Shown piece by piece: positions 63,775 through 64,000 of a DNA stretch of 64,000 bases. Each line of letters opens with the position of its first letter. Position 1 is the first letter of the stretch. Origin of the DNA: Natrialba magadii ATCC 43099 (lineage in GTDB: Archaea > Halobacteriota > Halobacteria > Halobacteriales > Natrialbaceae); assembly GCF_000025625.1 (NCBI RefSeq), contig NC_013922.1:3224001-3288000 (forward strand). Direction: 5' to 3'. Made by a program: the position numbers and the translations under genes. Below the pieces are notes generated by a model. The model ran no database searches, was not told the DNA's origin, and saw only the letters and a list, made by a program, of their open reading frames with translations.

Positions 63775-64000
63775 TTACGTTCCGTCGATTCCAACGCTGT
63801 CCGCAGCATCGTTCTCGTCCTCGTTCTCGTTCTCGTCCACATCGCCTTCGCCCTCCCCATCAACGACGAGAACCGGCCGATCAGCGAACCGAACCACTGC
63901 ATCGACGGTGCTTCCGAGCAACGCCCGCTTGAATTCCGAACTGCCACGTGCGCCAACGACGATCGCATCGACCTCCCAGCGATCGGCCGCAGCGAGAATC
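63775..64000 (-). CDS. Universal stress protein (UspA), C-terminal part cut by the window end
   Basis: Reading from base 63999 down to the TAA at 63775 gives 74 residues that start within a Usp domain: WEVDAIVVGARGSSEFKRAL, LLGSTVDAVVRFADRPVLVV and a Glu/Asn/Asp-rich tail (DENENEDEND) to the end GIDGT. The G-x-x-G-9x-G-S pattern is present, so it is an ATP-binding type. Its start lies beyond the window. It is 131 bases upstream of the second acs on the same strand, mirroring the UspA at the other end of the acetate module. Confidence 0.9.
   Translation of the reverse strand, partial: ILAAADRWEVDAIVVGARGSSEFKRALLGSTVDAVVRFADRPVLVVDGEGEGDVDENENEDENDAADSVGIDGT

Overview
This window is haloarchaeal chromosome, most likely from a member of the Natrialbaceae. 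The base composition is GC-rich, the proteins are very acidic, CTCGAG is abundant, several genes look leaderless with an archaeal TATA box (box A) 25-30 nt before the ATG, and archaeal marker genes are present (TFE, Trm56, haloarchaeal Sdh, CheC/CheD set, HTH_10 regulator). There are 56 protein genes (two cut by the window ends) and one tRNA gene. No rRNA, CRISPR array or complete insertion sequence was seen.

Layout. 1-13.7 kb holds the end of a zinc/cadmium-type P-type ATPase, small membrane proteins, an AlkA-type DNA glycosylase, an acidic pentapeptide-repeat protein with a PRC-barrel-like end, catalase-peroxidase KatG, a RimK-like ATP-grasp fused to an aspartic-protease-like domain, a polysaccharide flippase, a GNAT enzyme with a zinc ribbon, and an M14-family deacylase. 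13.9-17.4 kb is the sdhCDBA operon (complex II). 17.5-24 kb is mixed: an amidohydrolase, XapX, a small winged-helix protein, an HD hydrolase, a peroxiredoxin, an acyl-CoA dehydrogenase, TatA, tRNA-Arg(CCU) and an SDR oxidoreductase.

24.3-33.6 kb is one tightly overlapping operon for a type IV pilus-like machine: an ATPase with a roughly 450-residue acidic tail, a double TadC-type membrane platform and five small proteins with N-terminal pilin-like helices. A nuclease-fold-like protein of unknown role lies between it and a convergent chemotaxis operon at 35.2-46.8 kb (cheW, cheY, cheB, cheA, cheC, a double cheC, cheD, cheR, plus a divergent cheW). CheA is 1576 residues because of a huge acidic linker.

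47-54.6 kb holds lipoproteins, the tfe-DUF2110-DUF5803 operon, an amphi-Trp protein, an alpha/beta hydrolase, Trm56, a cupin and a UspA protein. 54.7-64 kb looks like an acetate module: an SSS symporter with its DUF4212 partner, two acetyl-CoA synthetases flanking a large regulator (tyrosine-recombinase-like + PAS + GAF + HTH_10), and the end of another UspA gene.

Short repeats are common between genes. They include two copies of an 86-93 bp palindromic MITE-like element, a 17-nt triple repeat, a GTGAYAA heptamer array, and two degenerate arrays sharing the core TTGGCGTGT. The candidates most likely to be new biology are the recombinase-like acetate-locus regulator with its 30-bp-spaced GTACAA motifs, the acidic pentapeptide-repeat protein, the ATP-grasp/protease fusion, and the very long acidic tails of PilB and CheA.
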